From Didymodactylos carnosus (Eukaryota; Rotifera; Eurotatoria; Philodinida; Philodinidae): 36,157 nucleotides of DNA. The notes beneath the pieces are model-generated. The model was not told the origin of the DNA, did no database searches, and was given only the letters and a program-made list of their open reading frames with translations. Positions 1 to 13,054 of the stretch are shown here, one piece after another. Position 1 is the first letter of the stretch; each line of letters opens with the position of its first letter. A program made the translations under genes and the position numbers. The stretch is from the NCBI GenBank assembly GCA_905250885.1, contig CAJNOQ010001091.1:1-36157 (forward strand), read 5' to 3'.

Positions 1-1561
1 AATTTTGAACTTAATTAATTAATAACTCTGTCAATATTTGATCAACGAGTTTTTTATTGCATAGGCATATCACCGAAGATGTTCTCTACAAAATGGCCAA
101 ATTTGAGGGTATGTTTAGGGGGAGGACACCCCCCCTTAATACTAACAAAATGAATATTGATATTTTTATTAACTATTGCAGGATGAATACTACTAATATT
201 CATCATATTAGAGATGTAGTATTCATCTTAGTAACTACCATAGGATGAAAAATACTATAAGATGAATACTAAGCCTACTAGGGGAAGGGGAGGGTTAAAA
301 ACCCACCGAAAACCACTGGATTTCGAGTATATAATTTCAATTCATTTCTAGAAAGTTTGAAAAAACACATGGTGCAGAAAATTCCAGTCGTCAACGCCCT
401 AGTTGGTATAACGGATGTTAGATCATCCAACTGATTTGTTGTTTCATCACGCGTTCTATAAACTAGCAAATTGTCTTGAATTGAGATGAATAAACGTTCT
501 GATGGATCAGTAAGTCACAAACTAAATTAGCGCAGCAAGCAATGTTATCAATTAATAATTCGACATTTCCTGAGCATCGTCAGACTTAAATAGTATATTT
601 GCAAATTCTAACTTCAAATGGATCAAAAATACGCAAACAGTAAGTGGTGTCGAAATTGCATAGCTGCTAAAAGAAAAGAAATTAATGCTGCAAACCCACA
701 AAGTAGACCGTTACTCAAACTTGAACATCAGATTTATTGATATTCAAAGTTAATGGAAGCATAAAGACTTTGCTACTATTCGCTCCTCAATGACCTCTTC
801 GCTAAACAAAACTTTATCATTTGCTATCATTATTATTTATTTATACTCATGAATAATACCGTGGAAAGCAGAAACTCTCATATCTAGAGAAGTAAGACTG
901 GAAAAACGAATTTGAAAAAATGTCTCGTTTTTCTCGATTGCGGTAAACTTGCTTCACAATGCGATCGCAATGTGGTTACTTTCGTTACTTTTTTCTGAAG
1001 CACATATGTATCAGAAGAATTTTTCAAAATATGGCATCCCATGAAGCAAGGAACAAATCATTTTCCCGAGACGTCCCAGTTCGCTGTTGAATAATTATCA
1101 ATAAATCTTTCCTGGTCTACACCCCCGATATTTGAGCATTGATCCTAACATAAAACCATATAATTTTATTTGCTAATGACTGAAAAACGTGACTGACATT
1201 CTTTAATTATAGAAGAGAAAAAATAATCTTATATAATTGATCGATATGTGTACATATGGTTAAATTTTCTTTTACAACAAGAAGCTTAAGAAATATTTAT
1301 AAAAATAGATATCGCTCATCGTCGCTGATAGACATATCCTATGTCGAACTTTTTTTCCTATTCTGATTGGTCCATGTGTCTTATTACCTACAACGTTAAT
1401 CTACAATTAATTTTCACGGTAGTTTTCTTATTTTCTGAAAAAAACTGTGCGTGTTTTTCGAGTCAACTGTTTTTCGAGAAAATACTACGGTGCTTTCAAC
1501 CGATTAGTGGTTAATTTAAAACCAACATTTACTATAGGTTATGTTTCCATTTTCCATTCTC
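1..1561. other. Intergenic, no gene seen
   Basis: AT-rich sequence without a coding stretch I can support. Short open frames here have no splice-compatible neighbours and no recognisable motif. It holds a small cluster of a GATGAATACTA motif in both orientations (listed separately) and short C-runs near 128-136. The last few hundred bases should contain the promoter of the amidotransferase gene, but I see no clear TATA or initiator. Confidence 0.6.
182..271. repeat. Short inverted/direct repeat cluster, GATGAATACTAC motif
   Basis: GATGAATACTAC at 182-193 is matched by its exact reverse complement at 216-227, giving a 12-bp stem with a 22-nt loop. A third copy, GATGAATACTA, lies at 261-271. 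It could be the remnant of a small palindromic element; no function is implied. Confidence 0.6.
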
Positions 1562-1644
1562 AGGTTGTTTGTGTTCTAAGTCATTGTAAAAAGTCGTACG
1601 AATATTTTTTGTAATACCCGGTGTATGCGAGTCGTGTGATTTCA

Positions 1645-2578
1645 ATGAAGACCAAAATTAAGATCGGCATTACGGATTGTGCTCGTTATGTGAATTATGA
1701 AAAATGGTTTCTTGATGCGCCTCAATTGGTTGATGTTATATGTTTATCTTATCATCTCGATAACGCTGATGATGTTGAAAAATGTGACGGCATGTGGATG
1801 CTTCATTGTCTGTCCTTCTGAATTTGACTAAAAGAGTCAGATAAACTTTTTTCATTTAAGGCGTTTGTTTATCTGGTGGAGAAGATGTTCATCCAAAAGT
1901 CTATAAAAAACCAGAAGTATTAGAAAAATTAAGTTTGGATGATATTGATGAAAATCGTGATGATTTTGAATTGAAAGTAATTGAAAAAGCATTAAAGAAC
2001 AAACTACCGATACTTGGAATATGTAGAGGTATGCAATTGTTTAACTGCTATCTCGGAGGAACGCTTATGCATGACATTCCAACTGTTACAAATTTAAATA
2101 GTCATGGCAAAATACAAGGTGAATAAAGTTCGATGAAACGTGTCGAAAATATCGTTTTTTCCCTATTAATTTTTCTTCTTTCAGGAATTGATCAACGTCA
2201 TGATATTACTGTTGAAGAAAAAACACTTTTAAATCAAATAACTGGCTGTTTGAAGGGTGCTGTTAATTCAAGTCATCATCAGTGTGTTGGTACATTAGCA
2301 AATGATTTATTGATTGCAGCTAAAGCTGAAGGTATATTATCCATAAGTAATTCCTTACCTCGTATCATCACCTATTTTTACATCCATTGGTAGATCCAAT
2401 TGTTGAGGCAACACAATGGAGAAATATTAATGAAAATTCATTTTTTCTTGGCGTTCAATGGCATCCTGAACGAATGCCTGATCAAGAAAATCCATTTGCA
2501 TCAAAAATTCGTCAAGCATTTTTAGACTCTATTATTGATAAAACTGTTAAATCAAATACAACATCAACAACTTGTTGA
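1645..2578 (+). CDS. Class I glutamine amidotransferase-like hydrolase (peptidase C26, PuuD-type)
   Basis: Spliced CDS join(1645..1789,1861..2118,2185..2331,2394..2578), 244 aa. The family hydrolyses gamma-glutamyl bonds; the best-known member, PuuD, cleaves gamma-glutamyl-GABA in putrescine catabolism. The catalytic triad is visible: Cys103 in the nucleophile elbow GICRGMQ, and His207 and Glu209 in GVQWHPE. The oxyanion-loop motif LSGGEDVHP is at residues 52-60 and the conserved SSHHQ motif lies in exon 3. The length fits the bacterial family (about 250 aa). All exons join in phase 1. Intron 1 appears to use a GC donor (see findings); a GT donor at 1784 would instead drop Asp-Gly before the LSGG motif. 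ATG 1645 is the first ATG in frame. A polypyrimidine-CAG acceptor-like site ends at 1563. The C-terminal SNTTSTTC tail is non-conserved. The exact substrate is not known. Confidence 0.9.
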
Positions 2579-2769
2579 TAAGATCAAAATCAATGCATTT
2601 AGACGTATGCGTTTATCTCTCTCTCTCACTCTCCTTTCTTTGTCTCTCACGTACTTTGTACTAATCTCTTCAAACACAACTTTTGTACATGAATGAATTT
2701 ATGTTGATTTTGAAGCGATCACTGTGTCTGATACATACATGAATAGGAAACTAAATTGATCTTATTTAA
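2579..2769. other. 3' flank of the amidotransferase gene, CT-rich tract
   Basis: A CT-rich run (about 2610-2650) follows the stop codon. I see no AATAAA hexamer here, so the 3' end of the transcript is not defined. Confidence 0.4.
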
Positions 2770-3208
2770 GCTAATTCAAAAATGGCGCAGAATTTTTTTT
2801 TGCAATTGTTTTATGTAGGTGGATAGAGATCATCGAGCTGATTAAGAATATGCCAGTTTGACCCTTTGGAAACCCTTTTTATTAGGAAAAAAAGTGTAAA
2901 GTTTCCTGAAATCCTTCGTTTCAAAAAATATCTAATTTTCGAAAAAAAATCTCGAAAAACTGCAGTTTTAAGGGAAAACTTTCTAGAGGCCCTCTAGAAA
3001 ACCTCTGAAGATCTGAAGAACGAAACAGATGAAAATTAGATATTTTTTGCAACAGAAGGATTTCAGAAAATTTTACACTCCTCAAGGCTTTTCCTAGCAA
3101 AAAGGGTTTCCAAAGGCTCAAACTGGCATATTCTTAATCAGCTCCATGATCTCTATCCACCTACATCAAAAAATTGCGAAAGAAATTCTACCCCATATTT
3201 GAATTAGC
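2770..3208. repeat. 439-bp near spacer-free palindrome (foldback/MITE-like element)
   Basis: The outer ends GCTAATTCAAA (2770) and its complement TTTGAATTAGC (ending 3208) begin a long imperfect inverted repeat. Good matches include GTAGGTGGATAGAGATCAT at about 2816 against its complement near 3170, and the AAGAATATGCCAGTTTGA block against its complement near 3125. The centre is an exact dyad: TTTCTAGAGG at 2980-2989, one C, then CCTCTAGAAA to 3000. There is no loop region, and the arms are about 85-90% matched by eye. No target-site duplication is evident. The open frame on the minus strand inside it is just the folded arm, not a gene. Confidence 0.85.
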
Positions 3209-3668
3209 GGCACATACGAGAAATATTAGTTTATTTTTTTAAAGTCTAATCATAAAGTCCCCTTCTATATTTCCTGCATGTATTTTTCCAAGCTGATATG
3301 TTAAAATAATAATCTTTTATTTTTATGTATACACAGATTATTTCAAGATAATCAGTCAGCCTGTTTGCAACAGCCTTTATTGTTTTTCTTTTGAAAATGC
3401 AAATATTTTTTATCAAATTCTATTCTAGTGGAAAAATTTGATGTAGCGTCATGTCTTTTTTTCTTAAAGAAATTACCGTGGTATTTACGCGTGTTATAAT
3501 TCGACGACCACTTAGTGAGACTGAATAGTAAAAATGGTTCAAGTCCTTCAACATTGTAGTTTTCTACAAATGCTGTTACTGTTTCTTTACTTTTTTATCG
3601 GGGCGAAAGCGTATTTTTCCTAGAGGGATTATGAATTGACGTGAATTATGAAAAACGTTATTTTATTC

Positions 3669-3684
3669 TATATATATATATATA
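3669..3684. repeat. (TA)n microsatellite
   Basis: Simple TATATA run about 95-110 bp upstream of the NDUFB5 start codon. It may lie in the promoter region. Confidence 0.8.
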
Positions 3685-3778
3685 ATGCGTTATATCTATT
3701 TGGTTTTGACTTCATGTTTATTACTTTTCATCATTCCAGATGTAACACAGTTAATAATTAGACAATAATTACTTAACT

Positions 3779-4896
3779 ATGGTTTTATTTAGTAAATTTC
3801 AACCATTACTTAAAAGTATTATTTCTTCTCCTCGTCAAGAATTACAAAAAGGTTTGTACCAATCTATTTGGTTTTATTATACCTAATTCTTATCAGTCGA
3901 GATATATTAACTTTTGAAGAAGAAATGATCTAATATATCTTGTAATTAGTCAAATCGCTAATATTTTTAAATTTAATAAGTCTTCAAACTATATGGTTTG
4001 TTTGTTTTCTTTTCTCATATAGTAATTAAACGATGGAGCTCGGAAAGACGAATGAAGCTTGTTATGTCAGAATTTGATGAACGAAAATTTTTGGATGTTT
4101 GTGTAAGTTTTTCGACCTTTTTATCTTGTTTTGTAATCGTACTTGTTATTTTTGGTCATTTTACGTTAATTTTTTCTAGCACTATTACTTTTTTATCGGA
4201 TTGATACCAACATCTTTAATTATTTTCTATGCAAATGTTTTCGTTGGTATGTATCGTTATATATTTTACCGAACAACACTGTTCTGAATTCGATATTGCT
4301 CCACAATCAATTAGACAACCGTTTTTTCAATCGTCTTGCTTTAGTATTTAATTCAATCTGCTGGAAAAACGATAGATATTCCTCATTGTTTTCCCATTTA
4401 GGGCCAGCAACACTAACAGAAATTCCAGAAGGTTATGAACCACGACACTGGGAATATTTCAAAGTAAAAATCGATCTGAATTTTTAACTACCGATTAGAT
4501 TTATGATGATTTATTATTTATAGCATCCAATCAAGCGATTTCTTGGTCGGTATTTAGTACAACCAGTTGATGAACGTTATGAAATATCATTACATGCTAT
4601 CTATGTTGGAATTATGAAAGATCGCTTAAGGTACACTGTTTATGTTAGCTTTACAAATATAGATACATTTAATAAGTTGCACTGTTTCTAGAGGTTTAGA
4701 ACGAAAAGTTCAACGTTTACAATATCAACGTGGTGATTATAAAGGATGGTATTATCGTCCGGCAGTTGACACACAGGCTGAATTAGAAACAAAACATGCA
4801 GAAGCAATATCACGTGGCTTCTCAGCTGATCGGGGTACAATGAATCTTCCTGGTCCAGTCATACCTCCTAGACCCAATTACAGTGACAAACCATAA
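3779..4896 (+). CDS. NDUFB5: NADH dehydrogenase (ubiquinone) 1 beta subcomplex subunit 5 (SGDH)
   Basis: Spliced CDS join(3779..3851,4023..4102,4180..4246,4402..4463,4524..4630,4692..4896), 197 aa; the human protein is 189 aa. It is an accessory, non-catalytic subunit of the membrane arm of mitochondrial complex I. The N-terminus is short, hydrophobic/basic and import-like. One membrane segment is encoded in exon 3 (HYYFFIGLIPTSLIIFYANV). It is followed by the family signature LTEIPEGYEPRHWEYFK and then HPIKRFLGRY, PVDERYE and GWYYRP near the C-terminus. The two-exon split of this signature closes exactly in phase. The first ATG follows a pyrimidine-rich tract ending in CCAG at 3739, 40 nt upstream. 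An AATAAA lies 132 nt after the stop. The C-terminal 30 residues are Pro/Asn-rich and divergent. Confidence 0.92.
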
Positions 4897-5028
4897 AAAA
4901 AATGTTACTCTAATTTTTTTTCCCAATAACTTTTCTGTTTTTCCATTCGCCTCCATAGATTCTAGTTCGATTCGTTCAACATTTTTTTTCTAGTTTTTGC
5001 TATTTACACGAATTGCACCTTTGTTTGT

Positions 5029-5034
5029 AATAAA
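5029..5034 (+). terminator. Putative polyadenylation signal of NDUFB5
   Basis: An AATAAA hexamer about 130 nt downstream of the NDUFB5 stop codon, on the coding strand. Confidence 0.5.
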
Positions 5035-5117
5035 ACTCATTTGTACATCAACAATGCTTTCATTAGCCGAACATTACCCGAGGAATTGGAGTCAATCAGT
5101 TGTCTTTTCTTAACAAG

Positions 5118-6048
5118 TAACGGGTGGCTCATAAAGAATTGTGCTGTTAGTATTTTCAAACTTTCTCCTCCTTATACTTGATTGAGCTAGTTTTTTTACC
5201 AAAAGATTCTCCGTTGAGTTCTCTACAAAAAATGTATTGATTGTTTTATTGTAAAATCTAAAGGTGCAAAATACCGTGAGAAAATGTAAGAAGTATAAAA
5301 ATGTAGAAAAAATAAACGTAGTTACAGTTTCTTTTAGTATTATCTACAAAAAGTTTGTGAGAGAGGAAAGCTGAAGTAACCACCATGTATGCCTTGAAAA
5401 GCTCTATTTTCCGTCTATAATTTAAATAAGTTCCAGTTTTCAGTCGCAAGAATTTCATTATTTTTTAGCAATTTTTCCAAAACTGATGATTGGTTACCAA
5501 TAATTTGAGCCTTCCAATAAAACAAATAAAGCTTAGTCAAATTTTATCCATTCAGGTTAATTTTTTTAATTTTGAAAACAAATGATTAGTCGTTAGCCGT
5601 CGGATCTCTAAGATTTGAAAAACAAATTTGTTTTTTTTCCACCGCGCAAAAAAAAAGGTGACAACAACTTTTGTTCTCTTCACTTGGTTGCTGAGAAGTT
5701 AATCCTTGCGTCGGATATTTAGATTTAAACGATTTTTGCTCTACACAACGAGAAAGAGTGCATTTGAAACTACACAAAAATATACTGAAACCGTGTTTTA
5801 ATGCTTGTAAAACCATTCAAAAAAATTTCGCTCTCTTTGAGAAAATATGTTTATTTTTTCTACATTTTTGTATTTCTCACATTTTCTCATGGCATTTCGC
5901 ACCTTCGGATTTTACAATAAAACGGTCAATACATTTTTTGTAGAGAATTCAACGGAGAATCTGTTGGTAAAAAAACTAGCTCAATCAAATGTAAGGAGGA
6001 AAAATCTTGAAGATATTAACAGTGCAATTCTTTATGGATCACCCGTTA
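5118..6048. mobile_element. TA-flanked inverted-repeat DNA element (Tc1/mariner-like, non-autonomous)
   Basis: The left arm (5120-about 5318) and right arm (about 5849-6046) are inverted copies, about 85% alike by eye. Both ends start ACGGGTG, continue with a CATAAAGAATTG block, and are bordered by TA (5118-5119 and 6047-6048), the usual target duplication of Tc1/mariner elements. The arms share GATTGAGCTAG, TTCTCCGTTGA and CTCTACAAAAAATGTATTGA. Sequence outside the TA is not repeated. The roughly 530-bp core has no transposase motif, and open frames within it are not convincing, so the element is probably a non-autonomous derivative. Assignment to Tc1/mariner is inference from the TA and the long terminal repeats. 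Confidence 0.75.
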
Positions 6049-8562
6049 GATATGACCAGCCTATGTCATCTACTTTTATGACTGGTCGAACAATGTTATT
6101 TGACGCATGGCATTATGCATGTCAATTGCATGTCGCACTTGTTATTGTTCTTATTTCATAACTCTTATCTTGGACAGAAACAGCACAAAAAATTGATTGT
6201 TCTTCCATCTTTATAGAGCTATATATTACACATTAGTCGAAGAACAAGAAAAAAGGAAAGACTTTTGGACTGTGTATTATATTTTGTTATTTTTTTCCGA
6301 AAAGAAAAAACATCTTTTATACATATATACACAATAGATTTATACCATATAGAAAAAGTGCAAATCAGTGTTTATCTGTATTTAAAAGTGTATGATAAGT
6401 TTCGTATGATAATTTTCTTAACACTGTATAACTGAAAAGTTATTAAATACGTTGTGCGGTTATATGACAACATATTGTCTTACATTGTATTTTTAAGTTA
6501 GTTCTATATAGTAACTCGACGTGTAAATATTTTTAATTTACAACTATCTCATCGAGAGACCGCAACAATTGGATATTACCCAATTAAGTAGCGAATATGT
6601 CTTTTTCTCTGTTTTCAAGACAAAGATGCACATGAAAATTACAATTGAATTTGATGGAAGGATGATCAATGTACAACGGAAAATGTTCATGTAAATATAT
6701 ACGAAAAAGTAAAGTAGAGTTAGGACTAGGCAAGCTAAGCTAAACTTTTGTGAAATAAACAGCATGTCTAAGACGAGATATCTCCTTATTTCTGCGGTTC
6801 TTTTTGTAAACGATTTATTCGAAGTTTTTCATACATTTATTTGAGGATGAAGCAAAGTATTACGTTATCTAAGGTGATTCGCTGTTAGCTGTCGTAGAAA
6901 ATCATCTATAAATGAAGAATATTTAAATTTGTTTAGAGAACATAATCAAGAAATTTTTTTAACTTAGGCCTCGTCTCAATTAACTTTACAACCAATCAGC
7001 ATCCTTGATTTCGACTTAAGTCATGTTTTTGTGACGACTTAAATTTTTATCAACCAATCAGATTCGTTAATGCTTTTTAACTTTTGTAGCTTGAAGCTGA
7101 CCTTAGAATTTAGGTTTTCTTTCGGCTAGAAAAAGACCGATGACTCTTTATCTCTTTAAAAGCTTTCAACGTTGTTTCGTAGGATTGCTTCGATTTTCTG
7201 ATATTTAAGATCATGAAAAATGTTCCCAGTGATTCTATTAGCTTTTGAAAGGCTGTTAGTTTTATTATAATTTAGAAAAGATCGGAAGAAAATACGGAAG
7301 GTGTATCTTGAAATGTCATTGTGTGCCAATTTAGTCTAATGTCATTTTGTGCCAATTTAGTCTGTATCCAACATTTAGTACATCTAGTACGATTATGTCA
7401 ATTTGCCTGTTTGTTGTGTGTATGTATATCGATCTCAATGTCTAGTTATTTCGTTGATTTATGTTATTTATTATTTTAAGCAGGCAAAGATTGACAACTA
7501 GTACACTTTTTAGTTCGCTTTTATCTATTAAACTATTCTTTTTTCAACTACATAAAATCTGATTATACAAATGAAAATCGAAAATAAAATTAAGACATTA
7601 TGAAATTTTGATCTTCTAAAAAATCTAGATATAGTTTTAAGTTAAATGGATGTATAACAACGTGATCTTCAGAAAAAAGGTAAGTATTATTTTCCAAAAA
7701 TTGTTAAATATTTTAAAATTCCTTGATATTTTATCTTGAAAACTCCCACTGTTATACACGCAAGTAAGAACTAAAATAAAAGCATCTGTTCTAAAAACAT
7801 TTTATTAGAGAAATCTATTTTGTCTAAGATATGGCTAAAAATAATAGTTTTTTTGCATTCTTCTGGGGACGACAAATAAATGAAGAATTGCAGAAGACCT
7901 GCTCTAAATAATACGAGTTAAAAATCTTTTTATAGAGCTGAAATATGTAGTGTGTCGTAACAGTCGAAGTTTTTTATTATTGAAGATTTTTATCATTTTG
8001 TAAACAGTGTGAATTTTCTTTGTAAAACAAGCTCGTTTTCTTTCTCCCCTCTCGTTCTCGTCTTAACAACGTCCTCGTCATTGTCATAACCTTGATTTCG
8101 ACGTTACAAGAAAAAGAAAATCCCAAGAAAAAACCGCATTAGACTTTTTTTTTTGTTCCTTTCATCTGCTCACGTATAGACGATAGACAGCGGTTCATAT
8201 ATAGAGTCGTTATTCGTTATTCATTCTTTCTCTTATGTTTTTGCCTTGATTATATATATATAATCATATATTATACAATGGCATGTTTTTCTGGTGAAAA
8301 AAAAAGAAAAAAATTCAGATATTCTCGTAATTTTTATTTTTACTGAAGGTCAATTGCCAAACATACAGTGTATAGTATTAGACACAACATACACACACAT
8401 AGAGTTTTAGCCGAGTTATTATTATTTTTTTCTTCTTTTTTTTTTTCCTCTGCTCATATAGACACAAGAAAAAATTAAACCAATAAAGAAAGAAAGGATT
8501 TTTTCGACATGTTTTTGTGTGTGCGGTTCTTTAACATTTGAGCAAGAAAAAACAGTGAAGAC
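6049..8562. other. Long intergenic stretch, no gene seen
   Basis: AT-rich, stop-dense sequence. It contains two CCAAT-type boxes in ACCAATCAG (about 6990 and 7053), a 26-bp tandem repeat (listed separately), pyrimidine-rich stretches at about 8040-8075 and 8425-8450, and a TATATA run near 8250. The right part is the likely promoter of enolase, with a CATATATAG box at about 8196 as a possible TATA element. A 73-codon minus-strand frame at 6544-6765 is not convincing. Confidence 0.5.
7312..7363. repeat. 26-bp tandem duplication
   Basis: AATGTCATT followed by TGTGCCAATTTAGTCT occurs twice in direct succession (7312 and 7338) with one mismatch. Confidence 0.85.
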
Positions 8563-8601
8563 GGCAGCAGAAACGCACAAACAGTGCGTTTGGCTGCTGC
8601 C
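8563..8601 (+). promoter_or_regulatory. Strong stem-loop in the enolase 5' leader region
   Basis: GGCAGCAG plus AAACGCAC pairs with GTGCGTTT plus CTGCTGCC. This gives a 16-bp GC-rich stem with a two-base (GG) bulge and an AAACA loop, conspicuous in such AT-rich surroundings. It ends 39 nt before a good splice donor (GTAAGC at 8641), so it may lie in a non-coding first exon of enolase. It could act in the RNA, as a DNA cruciform, or be chance. Confidence 0.55.
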
Positions 8602-8640
8602 AAGGTATATTAAATGCTCGATATACGATCCAAAAGAATG

Positions 8641-11084
<2,444 letters not shown>

Positions 11085-11985
11085 ATTATATTTATTTCGT
11101 ATAACAACCTCGATACAATGATATTGCATCTTAGTCTTCTCTTTCTCTCCCATTGTCATCATTGCCGTACAAGTACTTATTTAGAATTTAAAAATACAGA
11201 ATCTTTTTAGGTAAATTTTAAAGTCTTTCTTACATTAACAGTATGTAGACTTACCCGTTAGTTTAGTGGATTACTGACTTTCGTCTCTTTTTTTCTTTCT
11301 TTTTCACGTGTTGTGTGGTGCGAGCGCATATTTCGTTTCTATTTTCTTTTTAGTGTGTATCTATTCATTCATCGTTTTCTATTTTTAAAAAAACGGGCAA
11401 GAGTGTTCCTCCCCGGTGGTTTACTGTACAAAGGACAAAAAAAAATTAAAGTCAAAAATGAATTGACTAATTTTTACTCGTAATACACACAACAACCAAA
11501 ATCAACCGATTTGTATACGCATGATTATTCTCTTCTTGTCTTGGCTGCAATTTTAATTCTTCAACTGCAGTTCGCAATTCTTTTATTTGTTTTCCCTTTT
11601 TTCAATATTGTTGTTTGCCTCATAGTTTGTGACAGTCTAGTTTCGCCAAAATAAAAAATATTACCAGAAAAAAAACCCGAATTAATTGAGTGATGAAAAG
11701 GATGATCACTGTACTCGACAGGTTTTTTTTAGATGTTTGAAAAACACGTGTATCTAAATCTAAACACGAAGCTACAAGTCTATATTAGAATGCATATTTA
11801 TATGAAAAACTTATCAAAATGTGAAAAAACTAGCCTTTCTCGGATGAACACTCTATTGATGTCTATGTTCTTTCTATAGGTGCATACTTTATTTGTTTAT
11901 CACAATTTATGGGAAACTTATTATTGTTCTTCCATTAGTATACAGCATTTTACTTTTGTACAAAATTTCGTACAAAACAACTAAA
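11085..11985. other. 3' flank of enolase and intergenic sequence
   Basis: No gene seen. The sequence is T-rich with homopolymer runs. There is an AATAAAAAA at about 11650, but it is too far from the stop (over 500 nt) to be a confident polyadenylation signal. Confidence 0.4.
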
Positions 11986-13054
11986 TGCTTGCAACTAGCA
12001 CAGTTGGAAAGATTACTTGTCTATCTCTTAAAACTTCGATCTGAGTTGTGAACATGTGAATTGTAAATAACGGGTGTACCATAATGAATGATATCCTCCG
12101 TATTTTCTCTTTTTCATTTATTCCTTTTTGTCCTAGGGCTAATGCTTTTTAAAAGGTTCGCCATTTCACTCCCTTCAGAAAATAAGAACATTTTTCTATA
12201 TATTATCAAAATAAAAAGATATAGAGGAAATACTACGAAGCTGCAATCTCGACAAGTTTGTAATCAAAAACACAGTATCTTCAAGTTCAGTTTACCTCAT
12301 ATTTTGGGATATAAAAAAGGAAGATGGTGATTTTTGTAGCCCTTTAAAACTCTATCAACTGGTTGTATTGAGAACTCTCTATAATCGCAAGCGGTCGGAA
12401 CAGAGTTATTTTGCGTTTCAAAAATCATCGTTTTCAAACTGCAGTTTAGAGGCACGAAAATTTTTATAACTCGACTATAATAAAACATGTTGAGATCAAG
12501 TTTGTTTTATCTTAAAGCAGGATAATTCTTCTATCATAGACGAACAGAGAAAGTTCAACAGCTCTAATTTACCTTTGCTATGGTCCAACAAGTCAAATTT
12601 TCTCTTTTTCTGGTGAATTTTGATAAAATTGCCGTTTATGGCAGAGAACACGTTTAAAGCGAGCCGATCATACATAAAAAGAAAGACAACACTTCGAAGC
12701 ACTGAATCGTACATTTCGATTCCACTTTGTTGCATCGGATCGCATTCAAAATAATTATTTTTCATTCTGCTTTGGGTTACAAACTTGTCGAGATTGCAGC
12801 TTCGTAGTATTTCCTCTATATCTTTTTATTTTGATAATATATAGAAAAATGTTCTTATTTTCTGAAGGGAGTGAAATGGCGAACCTTTTAAAAAGCATTA
12901 GCCCTAGGACAAAAAGGAATAAATGAAAAAGAGAAAATACGGAGGATATCATTCATTATGGTACACCCGTTATTTACAATTCACATGTTCACAACTCAGA
13001 TCGAAGTTTTAAGAGATAGACAAGTAATCTTTCTAACTGTGCTACTTGCAAGCA
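11986..13054. mobile_element. Composite inverted-repeat element: TA-flanked element nested at the centre of a palindrome
   Basis: The arms 11986-12263 and 12777-13054 are inverted copies of 278 bp. They appear almost identical, with two mismatches seen, both in the outer part. Within them, ACGGGTGTACC (12070) and GGTACACCCGT (ending 12970) are each bordered by TA (12068-12069 and 12971-12972). These ends share ACGGGTG, a CATAA block and GAAT with the element at 5118-6048. The outer 82 bp on each side (11986-12067, 12973-13054) are themselves reverse complements. The simplest reading is a Tc1/mariner-like element inserted at the TA in the exact centre of a 166-bp palindrome. The core (12264-12776) has no recognisable transposase; the two identical 'MISSVFSLFH' frames are just the arms. 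Confidence 0.8.
12070..12970. mobile_element. Inner TA-flanked inverted-repeat element (901 bp)
   Basis: This is the inner part of the composite. Its terminal inverted repeats of about 195 bp (12070-12263 and 12777-12970) look identical over the stretches I compared, which suggests recent activity or gene conversion. The core of about 513 bp encodes nothing recognisable, so any movement would need transposase from elsewhere. Confidence 0.7.

Noticed and set aside
2921..3121. 66-codon minus-strand ORF inside the palindrome
   Set aside because: It lies wholly within the folded arms, has no motif, and the opposite arm yields a related but broken frame.
6544..6765. 73-codon minus-strand ORF with hydrophobic segments
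   Set aside because: AT-rich sequence readily gives Leu/Phe/Ile-rich frames; no start context, splice partner or motif supports it.
12496..12765. 89-codon minus-strand ORF in the composite element core as a possible transposase remnant
   Set aside because: No DDE/D motif or helix-turn-helix seen and too short; composition is not convincing.
12088..12952. Paired ORFs starting MISSVFSLFHLF on both strands
   Set aside because: They are the same inverted arm read from both ends and diverge into unrelated tails in the core; not a duplicated gene.
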